Below the pieces are notes generated by a model. That model did no database searches. It worked only from the letters and a program-made list of their open reading frames with translations, and was not told where the DNA came from. Shown piece by piece: positions 26,748 through 36,267 of a stretch of DNA of 49,254 nucleotides. The stretch is from Mucilaginibacter pallidiroseus. Lineage in GTDB: Bacteria > Bacteroidota > Bacteroidia > Sphingobacteriales > Sphingobacteriaceae. The number at the start of each line of letters is the position of its first letter. The first letter of the stretch is position 1. The stretch lies in NCBI RefSeq assembly GCF_007846085.1, contig NZ_VOEJ01000013.1, forward strand, positions 1-49,254. The letters are read 5' to 3'. The position numbers were made by a program, and so were the translations under genes.

Positions 26748-28076
26748 ATGAAACAATTATACTTTTTGACGGCATTATTTGCGGGTATTATTTTATCTGG
26801 TTGCGGCATCGGTTCGGGCGGCGACAGGGGCGAAGTTACCGGCGTAAGGGGCCAGCGTCCTTTCAGAACAACCATACCTTTAAATATGGTTTACATCAAA
26901 GGCGGTACTTTTTTGATGGGCCAAACCGATCAGGATGTAACTTTTTCCCAAACTTCTCAAACCAGGCAGGTTACTGTTCCGCCATTTTTTATGGACGAAA
27001 CAGAAATATCAAATACCAAATACAAGCAGTTTGTAAACTGGGTACGCGACTCAATAGCTATTACCAATTACCTTAACGATCAAAAATATTACATGCAGCC
27101 TAAACGTGGCGCTGTAGCTGCGGATGCAAATGGTAAAAAATTTATCGACTGGAAGTACGTAGAAAAAAATCCGCCTTTCTCTACCCGCAACCGTGGCGCT
27201 GCAGGTAACGCTCAAAAATTACAGGGTATTTATTACCAGGGCGACGACCGTGTGTTTGACCGAAATGAAGTTGATGTGCGGATGCTTAAATACAACTACG
27301 CATTATTCACCCTGCGCGATGCATCAAATCTTCGTAACGATAAAACCAAAAGACGTTCGGACTTCATCTTCCGTGATACAGTTGCTGTTTATCCTGATAC
27401 CCTGGTTTGGTTGAATGACTTTTCATACGCGGCAAATGAGCCGATGGTTGAGGGCTATTTTTCGCACCCGGCTTATCGCAATTATCCGGTTGTTGGTGTT
27501 ACCTGGCGCCAGGCAAGAGCATTTACCGTATGGCGCACACGCCTTATGGAAGGCGCTCGCCATGCCCGCAAACAGGATGCTAACCCACCTTTTATGCTGC
27601 CGAATGAAGCTGAATTTGAATATGCGGCGCGTGGTGGCCGTGTTGGTACCGATTACCCATGGGGTGGGCCGTACATAAAAAATGCAAAAGGATGCCTGTT
27701 GGCCAACTTTAAACCAGGCCGCGGTAACTATACTGATGACGGCGGTGCTTATACCGTAAACGTCAGGTCATATTTCCCTAACGATTTTGGCCTTTACAAT
27801 ATGGCCGGCAACGTAGCCGAGTGGACTTTATCAGCCTATGATGAGTCGGCGTCTACATTTGTTCATGATCTTTCCCCTACATTTAATTACGAGGCAAAAG
27901 CAAATGATCCTGAAGTGTTGAAGCGTAAAGTGGTACGCGGCGGCTCATGGAAGGATGTTGGCTATTTTCTTCAAAACGCTACACGCAGCTTTGAGTACCA
28001 GGATACCGCAAAGTCATACATCGGTTTCCGTTGTGTAACACACTACCTTGGTCGTGATATCAAAGACAAACGCTAA
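26748..28076 (+). CDS. gldK: Type IX secretion/gliding motility lipoprotein GldK (PorK)
   Basis: A 442-residue lipoprotein with signal MKQLYFLTALFAGIILSGC (lipidated Cys19) and a sulfatase-modifying-factor (FGE-sulfatase) fold. Motifs are MVYIKGGTFLMGQTDQD, FFMDETEISNTKYKQFV, VVGVTWRQARAFTVW, LPNEAEFEYAARGG, MAGNVAEWTLSAYD, VRGGSWKD and IGFRCV. GldK/PorK forms, with GldN/PorN, the periplasmic ring on the outer membrane in the type IX secretion system. ATG 26748 is used rather than an in-frame TTG at 26742. First of the gldKLMN run. Confidence 0.96.
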   Translation: MKQLYFLTALFAGIILSGCGIGSGGDRGEVTGVRGQRPFRTTIPLNMVYIKGGTFLMGQTDQDVTFSQTSQTRQVTVPPFFMDETEISNTKYKQFVNWVRDSIAITNYLNDQKYYMQPKRGAVAADANGKKFIDWKYVEKNPPFSTRNRGAAGNAQKLQGIYYQGDDRVFDRNEVDVRMLKYNYALFTLRDASNLRNDKTKRRSDFIFRDTVAVYPDTLVWLNDFSYAANEPMVEGYFSHPAYRNYPVVGVTWRQARAFTVWRTRLMEGARHARKQDANPPFMLPNEAEFEYAARGGRVGTDYPWGGPYIKNAKGCLLANFKPGRGNYTDDGGAYTVNVRSYFPNDFGLYNMAGNVAEWTLSAYDESASTFVHDLSPTFNYEAKANDPEVLKRKVVRGGSWKDVGYFLQNATRSFEYQDTAKSYIGFRCVTHYLGRDIKDKR

Positions 28077-28124
28077 TCAATCTATCAAAAACTAATCAAT
28101 CAACGTACTATACTATTAAAATTT

Positions 28125-28934
28125 ATGGCTGGGAAGAAAAAACCATTTGGAATTGGGAATATCGTATCATGGGGAGCAACCATTGTTATTATTGGTCTTC
28201 TTTTTAAAATTCAGCACTGGCCTTACGGCGGAACCTTCATTTCTGTTGGTTTGATCGCAGAGGCGGTATTGTTTTTTATACTTGGTTTTCAGAGAGAGGA
28301 AAAAGACATCGATTGGACACGTGCGTATCCAGAGCTTGATGAAGATTTTAACGGCGAATTGCCAAAAGCAACCGCAAGGCCTGTAGCTGCAGCTGCGCCT
28401 GCGTTTTCAAATACCGCTGCTTTGGACAAAATGCTTAGCGACGCTAAAATAGGCCCCGAGCTTATCGGCAGCTTAGGCGATGGCTTACGTACATTTGGTG
28501 ATAAGGTTGCCGCTATATCAAAAGTAACTGATGCTGGCGAAGCGACCATTGCTTTCACTAACAAAGTGAAACAGGCTACTGCAAGCTATGATAACTTAAG
28601 TGCATCATTTGAAAAGGCATCTGCAAACTTAACAGAAATGGCCAATTCGAACGTTGATTCAAAGGCTTATCACGATCAGGTTAACAGCTTGGCTAAAAAC
28701 CTGTCGGCCCTTAATGCAGTTTACGAATTGGAATTGCAAGATTCAAGCGCGCATTTAAAATCAATGAACAAGTTTTATCAAAACCTGTCATTAACCATGA
28801 ATAACTTCAACGAGTCGTTAGAAGATTCGAAACAGTTTAAAGATGAGGTAGGCCGCCTGGCTAAAAACCTATCGTCATTAAACGCTATTTATGGTAACAT
28901 GCTTACAGCAATGAACCAACCCCGCGTTAGCTAA
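28125..28934 (+). CDS. gldL: Type IX secretion/gliding motor membrane protein GldL (PorL)
   Basis: A 269-residue inner-membrane protein with two N-terminal helices (about 11-28 and 37-54). The second contains a buried acidic residue, Glu46 in GLIAEAVLFF, equivalent to the conserved glutamate linked to proton flow in GldL/PorL. A long cytoplasmic coiled-coil tail follows, with an internal repeat: HDQVNSLAKNLSALNAVYE near 185 and KDEVGRLAKNLSSLNAIYG near 240. GldL and GldM form the rotary proton-driven motor of gliding and type IX secretion. It is 48 bases after gldK. Confidence 0.96.
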   Translation: MAGKKKPFGIGNIVSWGATIVIIGLLFKIQHWPYGGTFISVGLIAEAVLFFILGFQREEKDIDWTRAYPELDEDFNGELPKATARPVAAAAPAFSNTAALDKMLSDAKIGPELIGSLGDGLRTFGDKVAAISKVTDAGEATIAFTNKVKQATASYDNLSASFEKASANLTEMANSNVDSKAYHDQVNSLAKNLSALNAVYELELQDSSAHLKSMNKFYQNLSLTMNNFNESLEDSKQFKDEVGRLAKNLSSLNAIYGNMLTAMNQPRVS

Positions 28935-28971
28935 CATATTTATTTAACACGAGCAAAATAGGGACAAGAGA

Positions 28972-30489
28972 ATGGCCGGAGGTAAAGAAACCCCAAGACA
29001 GCGAATGATAGGTATTTTGTACCTGGTACTATTAGGGCTTATAGCCCTGAACGTGCCAGACAGCTTACTGGATTCGTTTAAAAATATAACAAGGAGTTTG
29101 GATGCATCAAGGGGTAACGTTACTAATAGTTTAAAAACTACTTACAGCGCCTTTGAATCGAGCAAACTGAAAGAGCAGCCCGAAAAGGCCGGCCAGTTAC
29201 TGGCAAAGGCAAAACAGGCAAGTAAAATTGCAGATGAACTTAATGCATATATAGAGGAGTTAAAAGCCGAACTTATAAAAAAAGGTGGTGGTTTTAATGC
29301 CGATATTGATGACGTTGACGCGCGCGAAAGCCTTGACATATCATCTGAAGTGATGATAAACGGTAAAAAAGCTGATGTATTAAAGGATAAGATTGTAGCT
29401 ACCCGCGAAAAATTGCTTGGTCTTTTGGGCAAAGACGGTGAGGGCGTAAACTTTTCTTTGAATGCCGATAACCTGCCATCGCGCCCGGGCTATCAGCAGA
29501 AAACATGGCAGCAGGCTTACTTTGGCGAAGGCATCCCTTTAGGAGCTGCTTTGACAACGTTGGCTAAAATCCAGGCTGATAATAAAAACGCCGAAAGCGA
29601 GGTAGTGAAAAAGTTATTGGGCAAAGTTGATGAAGCGCAGGTTACGTTAAACCAGTTCAGGGCTGTTGCCGTAGCACCAAGCAGCTATGTGCTTGCAGGT
29701 CAGCAATACAAAGCTGAGATCTATTTAACGGCTTACGATGCTAACTCAAATCCAGCAATTACCGTTGGCGGCTCATCGGTACCTACCTCAAATGGTGTGG
29801 GTACATATACTGTGACCACAAGCGGCGAAGGTTTACGTACCTGGACTGGCTCATTATCTGTTAAACAGGTTGAAGGCCCGCCAAAAACTTATCCTATCAG
29901 CGGCAGCTATATGGTGGCAAAACCATCAGCAGTTGTATCACCCGATAAGATGAACGTATTGTATATAGGTGTGCCGAATCCATTATCGGTATCTGCGCCG
30001 GGTGTACCTCGCGAAAGTGTTAAGGTTAGCATGAGCGGAGGATCTGTTAGCGGTTCAAATGGCCATTACACCGCTACTGTTAGCAGCCTTGGTACTGCCA
30101 AAGTAACCGTAACAGGCGAAAAAGGAATGGTTTTAGGCACATCTGAGTTCCGTGTAAAGCGTATTCCCGATCCTAAGCCGATGTTTGCAGGCAAAAGCGG
30201 TGGTAACACCAGCGCAGCCAACCTGCGTGCGCAGGACAGGCTTTTTGCCAAGCTTGACGGATTTGATTTTGATGCTAAATTTAATGTAACACGTTTTACA
30301 TTGATTATTATAAAACCACGCCAGGATGCTATAACACAATCAACTACCGGCGGCGAACTTTCTGGTGCTATGAAAGCGGCTATGGCGGGCATCACACCAG
30401 GTAGTACGGTTGTATTCCAGGATATTGTAGCTGTTGGCCCGGATGGCACACAGCGCGGGCTTGATGCAATTGTTTTAAGAGCTAATTAA
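28972..30489 (+). CDS. gldM: Type IX secretion/gliding motor protein GldM (PorM)
   Basis: A 505-residue protein with one N-terminal membrane helix (about 11-28, MIGILYLVLLGLIALNV). A large periplasmic part follows: a helical domain (30-225) and then beta-rich domains to the C-terminus. GldM spans the periplasm, joining the GldL motor to the GldK/GldN ring. It keeps the family's N-terminal AGGKETPRQRMI segment, and length is close to the usual 510-530. The gene lies 37 bases after gldL and 6 bases before gldN. Confidence 0.96.
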   Translation: MAGGKETPRQRMIGILYLVLLGLIALNVPDSLLDSFKNITRSLDASRGNVTNSLKTTYSAFESSKLKEQPEKAGQLLAKAKQASKIADELNAYIEELKAELIKKGGGFNADIDDVDARESLDISSEVMINGKKADVLKDKIVATREKLLGLLGKDGEGVNFSLNADNLPSRPGYQQKTWQQAYFGEGIPLGAALTTLAKIQADNKNAESEVVKKLLGKVDEAQVTLNQFRAVAVAPSSYVLAGQQYKAEIYLTAYDANSNPAITVGGSSVPTSNGVGTYTVTTSGEGLRTWTGSLSVKQVEGPPKTYPISGSYMVAKPSAVVSPDKMNVLYIGVPNPLSVSAPGVPRESVKVSMSGGSVSGSNGHYTATVSSLGTAKVTVTGEKGMVLGTSEFRVKRIPDPKPMFAGKSGGNTSAANLRAQDRLFAKLDGFDFDAKFNVTRFTLIIIKPRQDAITQSTTGGELSGAMKAAMAGITPGSTVVFQDIVAVGPDGTQRGLDAIVLRAN

Positions 30490-30495
30490 AGCATT

Positions 30496-31488
30496 ATGAA
30501 GACAAAATTTTTGATAGTTGTTCTGTGTATTGCCTGCAGCGCATCTTTTGCGCAAACCAGGCGCAGAACAACCAGGCGGGCAAATACCAGTACTGCGGCT
30601 AAAAGAGCGCAGGCGCAAAAAGCTGCTGCCTCAAGGCAACTGCAGGCTGGCGGCGCCACAACTTCGTCAAACTTGCAAGCCCCGGATACAACTACCAAAG
30701 CTGCAAAGCCTTTTGACCGCCCTTTAGATGGTTATTACAAAAAGAATAACATATTAAGCGCCAGGGTTACGCCTTACGCTAACCTGCGCGAGGCGGATGT
30801 AATGTTTGCTAAACGTGTATGGCGCGAGATAGATCTGCGCGAAAAGATGAACCAATACATGGGTTCGCCTAAGCAAAGACTTATCGATATTTTGTTGAAT
30901 GCCATTGATGCAGGAGAACTTACCGCTTACGACCCAACTGCCACCAAGGATGATCCGGGAGGCGATGGTTTCACAAGGCCTTTGGCAGCTGGCGGCGCAC
31001 GTTCGAGAATGTCTGATAGTGCGGTAGTTGATAAGTTTGATAAAGACGGTAACAAAATTGGCTCGTCTATACAAGCCGGCGAATTTAACCCCGACAGCGT
31101 TGTTAAGTTCCGTATTAAAGAGGATTGGGTATTTGATAAACAGCGTTCAATTTTTGAGCCACGCATCATTGGTATAGCGCCGTTAATTAAACCTAAAGCT
31201 GCTGGTTTGGATTTGGATTATCAGCCTGCATTTTGGGTATATTTCCCTGAAGCAAGGCAGGTTTTGGCAACCAAAGAGGCCGTTAGCCGTAACAATGATG
31301 CAACGGGTTTAAGCTATGACGACGTATTTGTTAAGCGTATTTTTAACAGCTACATTGTTAAGCAATCTAACGATAAGGATGAGCGTATCCGCGATTACGC
31401 CCAAGGGATTGATAAACTTTATGAATCTGAAAGGATTAAAAAGAACCTGATGGATTGGGAATTTAACCTTTGGCGATACGGCGAGTAA
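30496..31488 (+). CDS. gldN: Type IX secretion/gliding motility protein GldN (PorN)
   Basis: A 330-residue periplasmic protein with a signal peptide (MKTKFLIVVLCIACSASFAQ). A basic/Ala/Thr-rich linker to about residue 70 precedes the conserved domain. Typical segments are ADVMFAKRVWREIDLREKMN, FRIKEDWVFDKQRSIFEPRIIGIAPL, VYFPEARQVL and the C-terminal LMDWEFNLWRYGE. It partners GldK in the outer ring of the type IX system. Last gene of the operon, followed by a terminator. Confidence 0.96.
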   Translation: MKTKFLIVVLCIACSASFAQTRRRTTRRANTSTAAKRAQAQKAAASRQLQAGGATTSSNLQAPDTTTKAAKPFDRPLDGYYKKNNILSARVTPYANLREADVMFAKRVWREIDLREKMNQYMGSPKQRLIDILLNAIDAGELTAYDPTATKDDPGGDGFTRPLAAGGARSRMSDSAVVDKFDKDGNKIGSSIQAGEFNPDSVVKFRIKEDWVFDKQRSIFEPRIIGIAPLIKPKAAGLDLDYQPAFWVYFPEARQVLATKEAVSRNNDATGLSYDDVFVKRIFNSYIVKQSNDKDERIRDYAQGIDKLYESERIKKNLMDWEFNLWRYGE

Positions 31489-31509
31489 TTGCCCCTTTTT
31501 AACAATATT

Positions 31510-31542
31510 AAGCCCGCTTGTCAATGCAAGCGGGCTTTTTTG
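31510..31542 (+). terminator. Rho-independent terminator of the gldKLMN operon
   Basis: An AGCCCGCTTG stem pairs with CAAGCGGGCT and is followed by T6, 22 bases after the gldN stop. Confidence 0.9.
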
Positions 31543-31563
31543 TTCAAAAACCCTTGCGAAGCG

Positions 31564-31718
31564 TTACTTAGCACCTGAGATGCTGAAACAAGTTCAGCAT
31601 GACTTTTTGTTAATCTACGGTCATGCCGATGCATATCGGCATCTCACGAGGAAGGTCATTCAAGTGCAGGTCATTACTTAGCACGCGGGATGCTGAAACA
31701 AGTTTAGCATGACTTTTT
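31564..31718. repeat. Two direct copies of a 45-bp palindromic intergenic repeat
   Basis: 31564-31608 and 31674-31718 match at about 41 of 45 positions (TTACTTAGCAC..., then TGCTGAAACAAGTTCAGCA, then TGACTTTTT). Each unit holds a TGCTGAA/TTCAGCA hairpin. A third hairpin (GCCGAT/ATCGGC) lies between them near 31625-31640. The element is in the convergent gap between gldN and uvrC. Confidence 0.75.
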
Positions 31719-31729
31719 TGAGTAGAGTT

Positions 31730-33562
31730 TTAAATGACGCCCGGCAACCCTGTTGTCTCACTTACCTCGGGTTTAAAGTAGGCTATTATTGCCTTTGCCT
31801 GTTTCAGGTTGACTACTTCCTGCAGTTCTACTTCTGTTGCCTCACGAATTTTCTTAACCGACTTAAAGTACTTAAGTAATTTCTCGGAAGTAGTTTTGCC
31901 TATGCCGCCAATCAGTTCCAGTTCGGTAGCCAAGGTGCCCTTATCGCGCTTTTTGCGGTGGGCGGTAATACCAAAGCGGTGGGCCTCATCGCGCAGCTGC
32001 TGAATTACCTTAAGTGTTTCTGAACGCTTATCTAAATAAAGCGGATACTGGTCTCCTGGATAAAAAAGCTCCTCGAGCCTTTTGGCAATACCAATTACGG
32101 TTACCTGTTTATCTATACCCAGCAGCCTTAAACTTTTCATGGCCGATGATAGCTGGCCCTTACCACCGTCGATAATAATGAGTTGCGGTAATTCGGTCCC
32201 TTCATCGAGCATGCGGCGATAGCGGCGGTGCACTGCCTCTTCCATGGTGGCAAAGTCATTTGGACCCTCAACCGTTTTTACGTTGAAAAAGCGATAGTCT
32301 TTTTTAGAAGGCTTTGCATCTTTAAACACTACAATGGCCGACACCGGGTATTTACCCTGAAAGTTTGAGTTATCAAAACACTCAATATGACGCGGCAATT
32401 GATTCATGCGCAAGTCCTTCATCATCTGCGTAAGCAAACGTTCAATACGCACCTCGGGGTTCAATTTTTCGTACTGGTCGATCTTTTCCTTTTTAAAGAA
32501 CATCACATTTTTTTGCGACAGATCGAGCAGCTTGCGTTTTTCGCCAAGTTTGGGTACTGTAAACTTCAGTGAAGGGTCGTCAAGATCAATATCAAAAGGA
32601 ACAATGATCTCTTTTGAGTGACTGTTATACCGCGTGCGGAACTCGCTGATTGCAATGGTAAGCAGTTCTTCATCGCTTTCGTCCAATCGCTTTTTAAGTT
32701 CAATGGTTTGCGTTTGGATGATTGTGCCATTCATCACTTTCAGGAAGTTTACAAATGCGTATTTTTCCTCTGAAGCGATGCTGAAAACATCCACGTCTGT
32801 AATTGATGAGTTTACCACTGTCGACTTACTTTGATAGTTTTCCAGCAAATCGTACTTGCGCTTTAGCCGGTGTGCCAGTTCAAAGTTATAATCGGTAGCG
32901 GCCTTATCCATCTCAGCCTTCATCTTGCGCAGTACAGCGCCTATTTTACCGTTCAGGATGTCTTTTATCTCTTCTATGCTCTGGTCGTAATCAGCTTCCG
33001 ACTGAAAGTCCTGGCAGGGGCCTTTGCAGTTGCCTAACTGGTATTCAAGGCAAACCTTAAACTTCCCTTTTTCTATATTCTGGCGTGTTAGTGGAAGGCT
33101 GCAGGTACGCAGGGGATAGGTGTCTTTAATAAGCCCCAAAATGGTATGCATCATGCTTACCGATGCATAAGGGCCAAGATATTTGGAGCCATCGCGGATG
33201 ATGCGGCGTGTCCAGTAAATGCGTGGGTAATTTTCGTTTTTGATGATGATCCACGGATAGGTTTTATCATCCTTGAGCATCACATTGTATCGCGGCTGAT
33301 GCTTTTTAATCAGACTGTTTTCCAACAACCAGGCATCTACCTCGGTATCAACAATGGTAAAAGTAATATTGCGGATCTTGGACACCAGCACGCGCGTTTT
33401 AGCATTGATCTGTGTGTCCTTATTAAAGTATGAGCCGACGCGGTTGCGCAGGTCTTTAGCCTTACCAATGTATATCAGTTCGCGCTCACTATCCCAGTAT
33501 TGGTAAACCCCAGGTTTGTGAGGGATATTTTTTAAAGCTTCTCTGTAATCAAATTTCTCCAT
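31730..33562 (-). CDS. uvrC: UvrABC excinuclease subunit C
   Basis: A 610-residue nucleotide-excision repair nuclease that makes the dual incisions around UvrB-marked damage. The N-terminal GIY-YIG domain (HKPGVYQYWDSERELIYIGKAKDLRNRV) is followed by the Cys cluster region (CSLPLTRQNIEKGKFKVCLEYQLGNCKGPC), a UvrB-binding helix pair, the RNase H-like domain (IECFDNSNFQGKYPVSAIVVF) and C-terminal helix-hairpin-helix (ELIGGIGKTTSEKLLKYF). MEKFDYREAL at 33562 is chosen as the start; an ATG at 33589 would add nine atypical residues. The four-helix-bundle remnant lies just upstream. Confidence 0.96.
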   Translation of the reverse strand: MEKFDYREALKNIPHKPGVYQYWDSERELIYIGKAKDLRNRVGSYFNKDTQINAKTRVLVSKIRNITFTIVDTEVDAWLLENSLIKKHQPRYNVMLKDDKTYPWIIIKNENYPRIYWTRRIIRDGSKYLGPYASVSMMHTILGLIKDTYPLRTCSLPLTRQNIEKGKFKVCLEYQLGNCKGPCQDFQSEADYDQSIEEIKDILNGKIGAVLRKMKAEMDKAATDYNFELAHRLKRKYDLLENYQSKSTVVNSSITDVDVFSIASEEKYAFVNFLKVMNGTIIQTQTIELKKRLDESDEELLTIAISEFRTRYNSHSKEIIVPFDIDLDDPSLKFTVPKLGEKRKLLDLSQKNVMFFKKEKIDQYEKLNPEVRIERLLTQMMKDLRMNQLPRHIECFDNSNFQGKYPVSAIVVFKDAKPSKKDYRFFNVKTVEGPNDFATMEEAVHRRYRRMLDEGTELPQLIIIDGGKGQLSSAMKSLRLLGIDKQVTVIGIAKRLEELFYPGDQYPLYLDKRSETLKVIQQLRDEAHRFGITAHRKKRDKGTLATELELIGGIGKTTSEKLLKYFKSVKKIREATEVELQEVVNLKQAKAIIAYFKPEVSETTGLPGVI

Positions 33563-33592
33563 TTGTCGTTCACTCGTTCGTTGGCTCATTGG

Positions 33593-33977
33593 TTAATTAG
33601 TGCCTGTTTTTACACTTGTTTTACCAATGAACTTTATATACGTATTAAGCTTTAAATGAATGGTCTGAAGCTTTTCAAACAACGTATTGAACTTTTTTTC
33701 ACTTATTAAATTTCTGTTTTTGGCTCTTTTGAGCCAGCTTTTTGGTTTCCAATATGGAGCCACGACTGAAAAAACAAAAATTTCTATTCTCTTTATAATG
33801 ATATCTGCCGTAACCTTCGGCGATATTTGCCGCAATTGAATCTGATGATCTGGCCAACTGTTTTCCAATAGTGTCCTTAGCAAAATAGTCCCAATCCTGA
33901 ATTAAGAACCAAACTTCATCGCCAAAATTTTCAGATAGTTGGTAAACTTCAAGTTCCTCAAGATTGTAGTAAGCCAT
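33593..33977 (-). pseudogene. Four helix bundle (23S rRNA intervening-sequence type) protein, frameshifted
   Basis: The first frame (from 33977, MAYYNLEELEVYQLSENF) carries the family hallmarks QLARSSDSIAANIAEGYGR and RNFCFFSRGSILETK. Then it derails. The expected continuation, SWLKRAKNRNLISEKKF followed by LNTYIKFI, is in the next frame and runs to 33593. The frames join at a run of five T on the plus strand (33739-33743): removing one base restores a single protein of about 127 residues, the usual family length. It is therefore a +1 frameshift in a homopolymer, real or a sequencing error. Function of these small helical proteins is not established. Confidence 0.8.
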
Positions 33978-34021
33978 ACATTTACCAATAAACTATTAAA
34001 CAAATGAGCTAATGAACATCA

Positions 34022-36262
34022 CTAAAAATCCAGTTTCTTCTCCACCTCGCCGGTGCCTTTTTGCTGTTGGCTGTAAACGCTGCAGTCGAGTGTTATGGCT
34101 ACCCCCGACTTTGGCGGTGCAAAGTCAACATTCTTTTTAACGCCAAGTTTGGTATCTGCGTACACTTTTTTCATGTACAGGGCAAAAATAGGTAAGGCGG
34201 TGTTTGCACCCTCGCCTAAACGGGTAGAGCGGAAGTGGATGTCGCGGTCTTCGCAACCTGTCCATACACCGGTTACCAGTTGCGGGGTAATGCCAATAAA
34301 CCAACCATCGGAGTTATCATTTGTAGTACCTGTTTTGCCGCCTATAGGGTTCATCAATTTATAATCGCGGCGCAGGCGGTAACCAGTACCCTCGTCAACC
34401 ACGCCCTTAAGCATATAGGTCATTACATAAGCCGATTGCGGGTTTAAGGCCTGCACAACTCTTGGTGTATTGTTGTATAGCACGTTGCCGTTTTTATCTT
34501 CGATGCGCAAAAGGTATGTTGGCTCTGTCCAAAGGCCCTCGTTGGCAAATGCCGAGTAAGCGCCTGTCATATCAAATACCGAAGCATTAAACGTACCTAA
34601 ACAAATAGACGGGTATGGCGGCACAGTGCTGGTTATACCCATTTTTTTGATCAGGTCAACAACAGGCTGCGGTTTCACCTGGTCCATAATATTGGCAGTT
34701 ACCCAGTTTTGCGAACGGGCAAGGGCAGTACGCAAAGTAATTACACCCGGCAATGTTTCTGTAGGAGATGAGCGTGGGCTCCACGGTGCGCCGTAGCCGG
34801 TAATAGTAATAGGCTCATTAGCAATCTGCATACAAGGGGAGAACCCGTTATCTATCGCAACGGCATAGGTAAATGGCTTGGCAGTTGAACCTACCTGGCG
34901 GGTACCCATTTTCACCTGGTCATATTTGAAGTGCTCAAAGTTGGTGCCGCCCACCCAAGCCTTAATGTAGCCGGTAGTTGGGTCCATACTCATCATGGCG
35001 TTACGCAGCATCATTTTGTTGTACACTATTGAGTCGATAGGCTTCATCACTGTATCTATATCGCCGCGCCAGGTAAAGATGTTCATCTTGGCAGGCGTCT
35101 CAAAGTCTTTTTGTATTTCCTCGTCAGATGCACCGCTTTGTTTAAGGGCGATGTAACGGTCGGAACGTTTCATGCCCCTGTCAAGCAGGGTCTTAAACGT
35201 AGGGATGCTTTTCCATAAGCTTATACCTTTCCAATGAGCGTTAAACTGTGCCTGTAGCTTACGCATATATTCCTGCTGGGCTTCTTCGGCGTACTGCTGC
35301 ATGGTGGCATTTATGGTGGTATATATTTTCAGTCCGTCTCGGTCAAGATCGTAAGGCGTGGTGCCGTCCGGTTTCATGATCTCTTTATCAACCAAAAGTT
35401 TTTGAATTTCTTTTTTCAATACCGCCCTAAAGTAGGTGGCCATCCCCTCATTATGATCAATAGGGTGGAAGATAAGCCCAAGTGGTTTTTGTTTAAATTC
35501 ATCAGCTTGGCCTGTGCTCAAAAAACCTTCTTCGCCCATGCGCCTAAGCACAAAGTTGCGGCGGTTTGTGGCATTTTCGGGATGATTGATAGGGTTGTAA
35601 ATACCGGGGCCGTTTATCATACCTACCAATAAAGCAGCCTGGTCGGGCGTAAGCTTATCCGGCGTGGTGTTAAAATAAGTGCGCGATGCCGAGCTGATGC
35701 CGAAAGTATTGTAAGCACCAAAGTCTACTGTATTAAGGTAAAGGGTTAGTATCTCTTCCTTGGTGTAGTTACGTTCGAGCTTCACAGCGGTTATCCACTC
35801 CTGTAATTTTTGCAGGATACGTTTAAAAGGATTGCGCGACCTCTCCGAAAATAAATTGAGCGCCAACTGTTGTGTGATGGTACTGCCACCTTGCTTTTTA
35901 CCAATAAGATTGTAAAGTACTATACTAAAAGTACGCTGGAAATCAATACCTGAGTGCTGGTAAAAGCGGGTGTCCTCGGTGGCTATAAGCGCGTTGATGA
36001 TGTTTGGCGATATTTGTTTATACGTAACACTTGTGCGGTTTTTTACAAAGTATTTGCCTATAACTTGGTCGTCTGAAGAGATTACCTGCGATGCCTGATC
36101 ACTTTTAGGGTTTTCCAGCTCTCGGAACGATGGCAGCGGTCCAAATACTTGGAAAGCAATAAGCAGGATCATTATAGAAAGAAGTGCAATACAGCCGATA
36201 ACGAAACGCCATATATACCAGTTATAACGTTTTATATCCTGTTGCAGTAATTTTACAGCCAT
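34022..36262 (-). CDS. Bifunctional penicillin-binding protein 1A (transglycosylase/transpeptidase)
   Basis: A 746-residue class A PBP that polymerises and crosslinks peptidoglycan. It has a short cytoplasmic N-terminus and one membrane helix (about 18-40). The GT51 domain shows ATEDTRFYQHSGID (catalytic Glu96) and GGSTITQQLALNLF. The transpeptidase domain shows the nucleophile in GSTAKPF (Ser459, Lys462), a later SxN-type motif region, and GKTGTTNDNSDGWFIG. It starts 5 bases after the SprE/PorW-like gene, so peptidoglycan synthesis and a secretion component share a transcript. Confidence 0.95.
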   Translation of the reverse strand: MAVKLLQQDIKRYNWYIWRFVIGCIALLSIMILLIAFQVFGPLPSFRELENPKSDQASQVISSDDQVIGKYFVKNRTSVTYKQISPNIINALIATEDTRFYQHSGIDFQRTFSIVLYNLIGKKQGGSTITQQLALNLFSERSRNPFKRILQKLQEWITAVKLERNYTKEEILTLYLNTVDFGAYNTFGISSASRTYFNTTPDKLTPDQAALLVGMINGPGIYNPINHPENATNRRNFVLRRMGEEGFLSTGQADEFKQKPLGLIFHPIDHNEGMATYFRAVLKKEIQKLLVDKEIMKPDGTTPYDLDRDGLKIYTTINATMQQYAEEAQQEYMRKLQAQFNAHWKGISLWKSIPTFKTLLDRGMKRSDRYIALKQSGASDEEIQKDFETPAKMNIFTWRGDIDTVMKPIDSIVYNKMMLRNAMMSMDPTTGYIKAWVGGTNFEHFKYDQVKMGTRQVGSTAKPFTYAVAIDNGFSPCMQIANEPITITGYGAPWSPRSSPTETLPGVITLRTALARSQNWVTANIMDQVKPQPVVDLIKKMGITSTVPPYPSICLGTFNASVFDMTGAYSAFANEGLWTEPTYLLRIEDKNGNVLYNNTPRVVQALNPQSAYVMTYMLKGVVDEGTGYRLRRDYKLMNPIGGKTGTTNDNSDGWFIGITPQLVTGVWTGCEDRDIHFRSTRLGEGANTALPIFALYMKKVYADTKLGVKKNVDFAPPKSGVAITLDCSVYSQQQKGTGEVEKKLDF

Positions 36263-36267
36263 GTGTG

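Noticed and set aside
30066..30449. 127-codon minus-strand frame within gldM
   Set aside because: Antisense to a conserved beta-rich domain; no homology pattern.
31564..31718. CRISPR array
   Set aside because: There are only two units, with internal palindromes and a structured spacer, and no cas genes; it is a palindromic intergenic repeat.
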